NCBI GenBank assembly: GCA_013203245.1
Contig: JABMOR010000009.1
Location: 1-5,277, forward strand
Origin: Candidatus Nitrosopumilus sp.
GTDB lineage: Archaea > Thermoproteota > Nitrososphaeria > Nitrososphaerales > Nitrosopumilaceae
Direction: 5' to 3'
DNA: 5,277 nt
The notes below the pieces were generated by a model that was given only the letters and a program-made list of their open reading frames with translations, was not told where the DNA came from and did no database searches. Shown here one piece after another: positions 5,174 through 5,277 of the stretch. The stretch's first letter is position 1. Each line of letters starts with the position of its first letter. Both the position numbers and the translations under genes were made by a program.

Positions 5174-5277
5174 AATTTTTTTTCTCCGCTGGTTTTGCTG
5201 CGGCTGCTGGTTTTGCTGCTGCTGGATCTGCTGCGGCTGCTGGTTTTGCTGCTGCTGGATCTGCTGTGGCTGCTGGA
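5172..5277 (-). CDS. rps13: C-terminal Ala/Pro/Lys tail of the gene upstream of S4, probably ribosomal protein S13 (partial)
   Basis: Only the last 34 residues are in the window: a low-complexity tail of PAAAADPAAAK-type units that ends in PAEKKN and a TAG stop. The body of the protein lies beyond the window edge. The name rests on context: S13 directly precedes S4 in the archaeal ribosomal cluster, and the 9-bp spacing with an SD site inside the stop fits such an operon. The tail itself has no diagnostic S13 motif. All three minus-strand frames are open through the repeat (one Gln-rich, one Ser-rich). The Ala/Pro/Lys frame is chosen because it ends just before S4 and gives an ordinary Lys-bearing ribosomal tail. 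Low-complexity extensions on ribosomal proteins are usually disordered. The reading frame is fairly sure; the S13 identity is an inference. Confidence 0.7.
   Translation of the reverse strand, partial: PAATADPAAAKPAAAADPAAAKPAAAAKPAEKKN
5201..5277. repeat. 33-bp tandem repeat (minisatellite) in the putative S13 tail
   Basis: Two identical 33-bp copies lie at 5201-5233 and 5234-5266. An 11-bp part of a third copy, with two differences, runs to the window edge, and a degenerate shorter piece precedes the first copy (5186-5200). Each unit encodes 11 residues, PAAAADPAAAK in one phase. A period divisible by three keeps the frame when copies are gained or lost. The array may extend beyond the window. 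Confidence 0.9.

Noticed and set aside
5175..5277. Gly/Ala/Phe-rich open frame on the plus strand through the 33-bp repeat
   Set aside because: A stop-free repeat with a period divisible by three is open in many frames. The minus-strand frame ending just before S4 is better explained by the operon.
5201..5277. CRISPR array
   Set aside because: The 33-bp units are head-to-tail without unique spacers and encode an in-frame Ala/Pro/Lys tail.

Overview
The window looks like chromosomal DNA from an ammonia-oxidising, Nitrosopumilus-like archaeon (Nitrososphaerota/Thaumarchaeota). The reasons are very low G+C, archaeal-type ribosomal protein genes in the order S13-S4, an archaeal UPF0284/CobT-like protein, an archaeal translin-family protein, and transcription-initial genes with an archaeal TATA-like box about 26-28 nt before a start codon that lacks a Shine-Dalgarno (SD) site. 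The lineage is an inference from protein style and context, not from a marker search.

Layout. (1) Bases 1-370, minus strand: the N-terminal half of a translin/TRAX-family RNA-binding protein. Its reading frame meets a TAA exactly inside the conserved family motif, and family-like residues continue in the same frame to the window edge. (2) Bases 371-443: a 73-bp divergent intergenic region with two back-to-back candidate promoters. (3) Bases 444-2769, plus strand: a tight three-gene unit of NAD(P)HX epimerase (nnrE), a glyoxalase-II-like metallo-beta-lactamase-fold hydrolase, and a CobT-like phosphoribosyltransferase. The first two overlap by 4 bp and the next gap is 8 bp. (4) Bases 2756-5277, minus strand, in transcription order: the C-terminal tail of a protein that is most likely ribosomal S13, then ribosomal S4, then glmS. 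GlmS ends inside the 3' end of the CobT-like gene (14-bp convergent coding overlap).

Functionally this is mostly housekeeping: ribosome small-subunit assembly, entry of carbon into amino sugars (GlmS), repair of damaged nicotinamide cofactor (NnrE), thioester or related hydrolysis (MBL protein), and lower-ligand activation for cobalamin (CobT-like). No mobile element, CRISPR array, tRNA or rRNA is visible, and there is no gene-free stretch longer than 73 bp.

I see no convincing undescribed multi-gene system. The most notable signal is the in-frame stop splitting the translin gene. After it come the repeat-built C-terminal tails of S13 and S4, and a consistent contrast between leaderless first genes and SD-led internal genes with identical 6-nt spacers.
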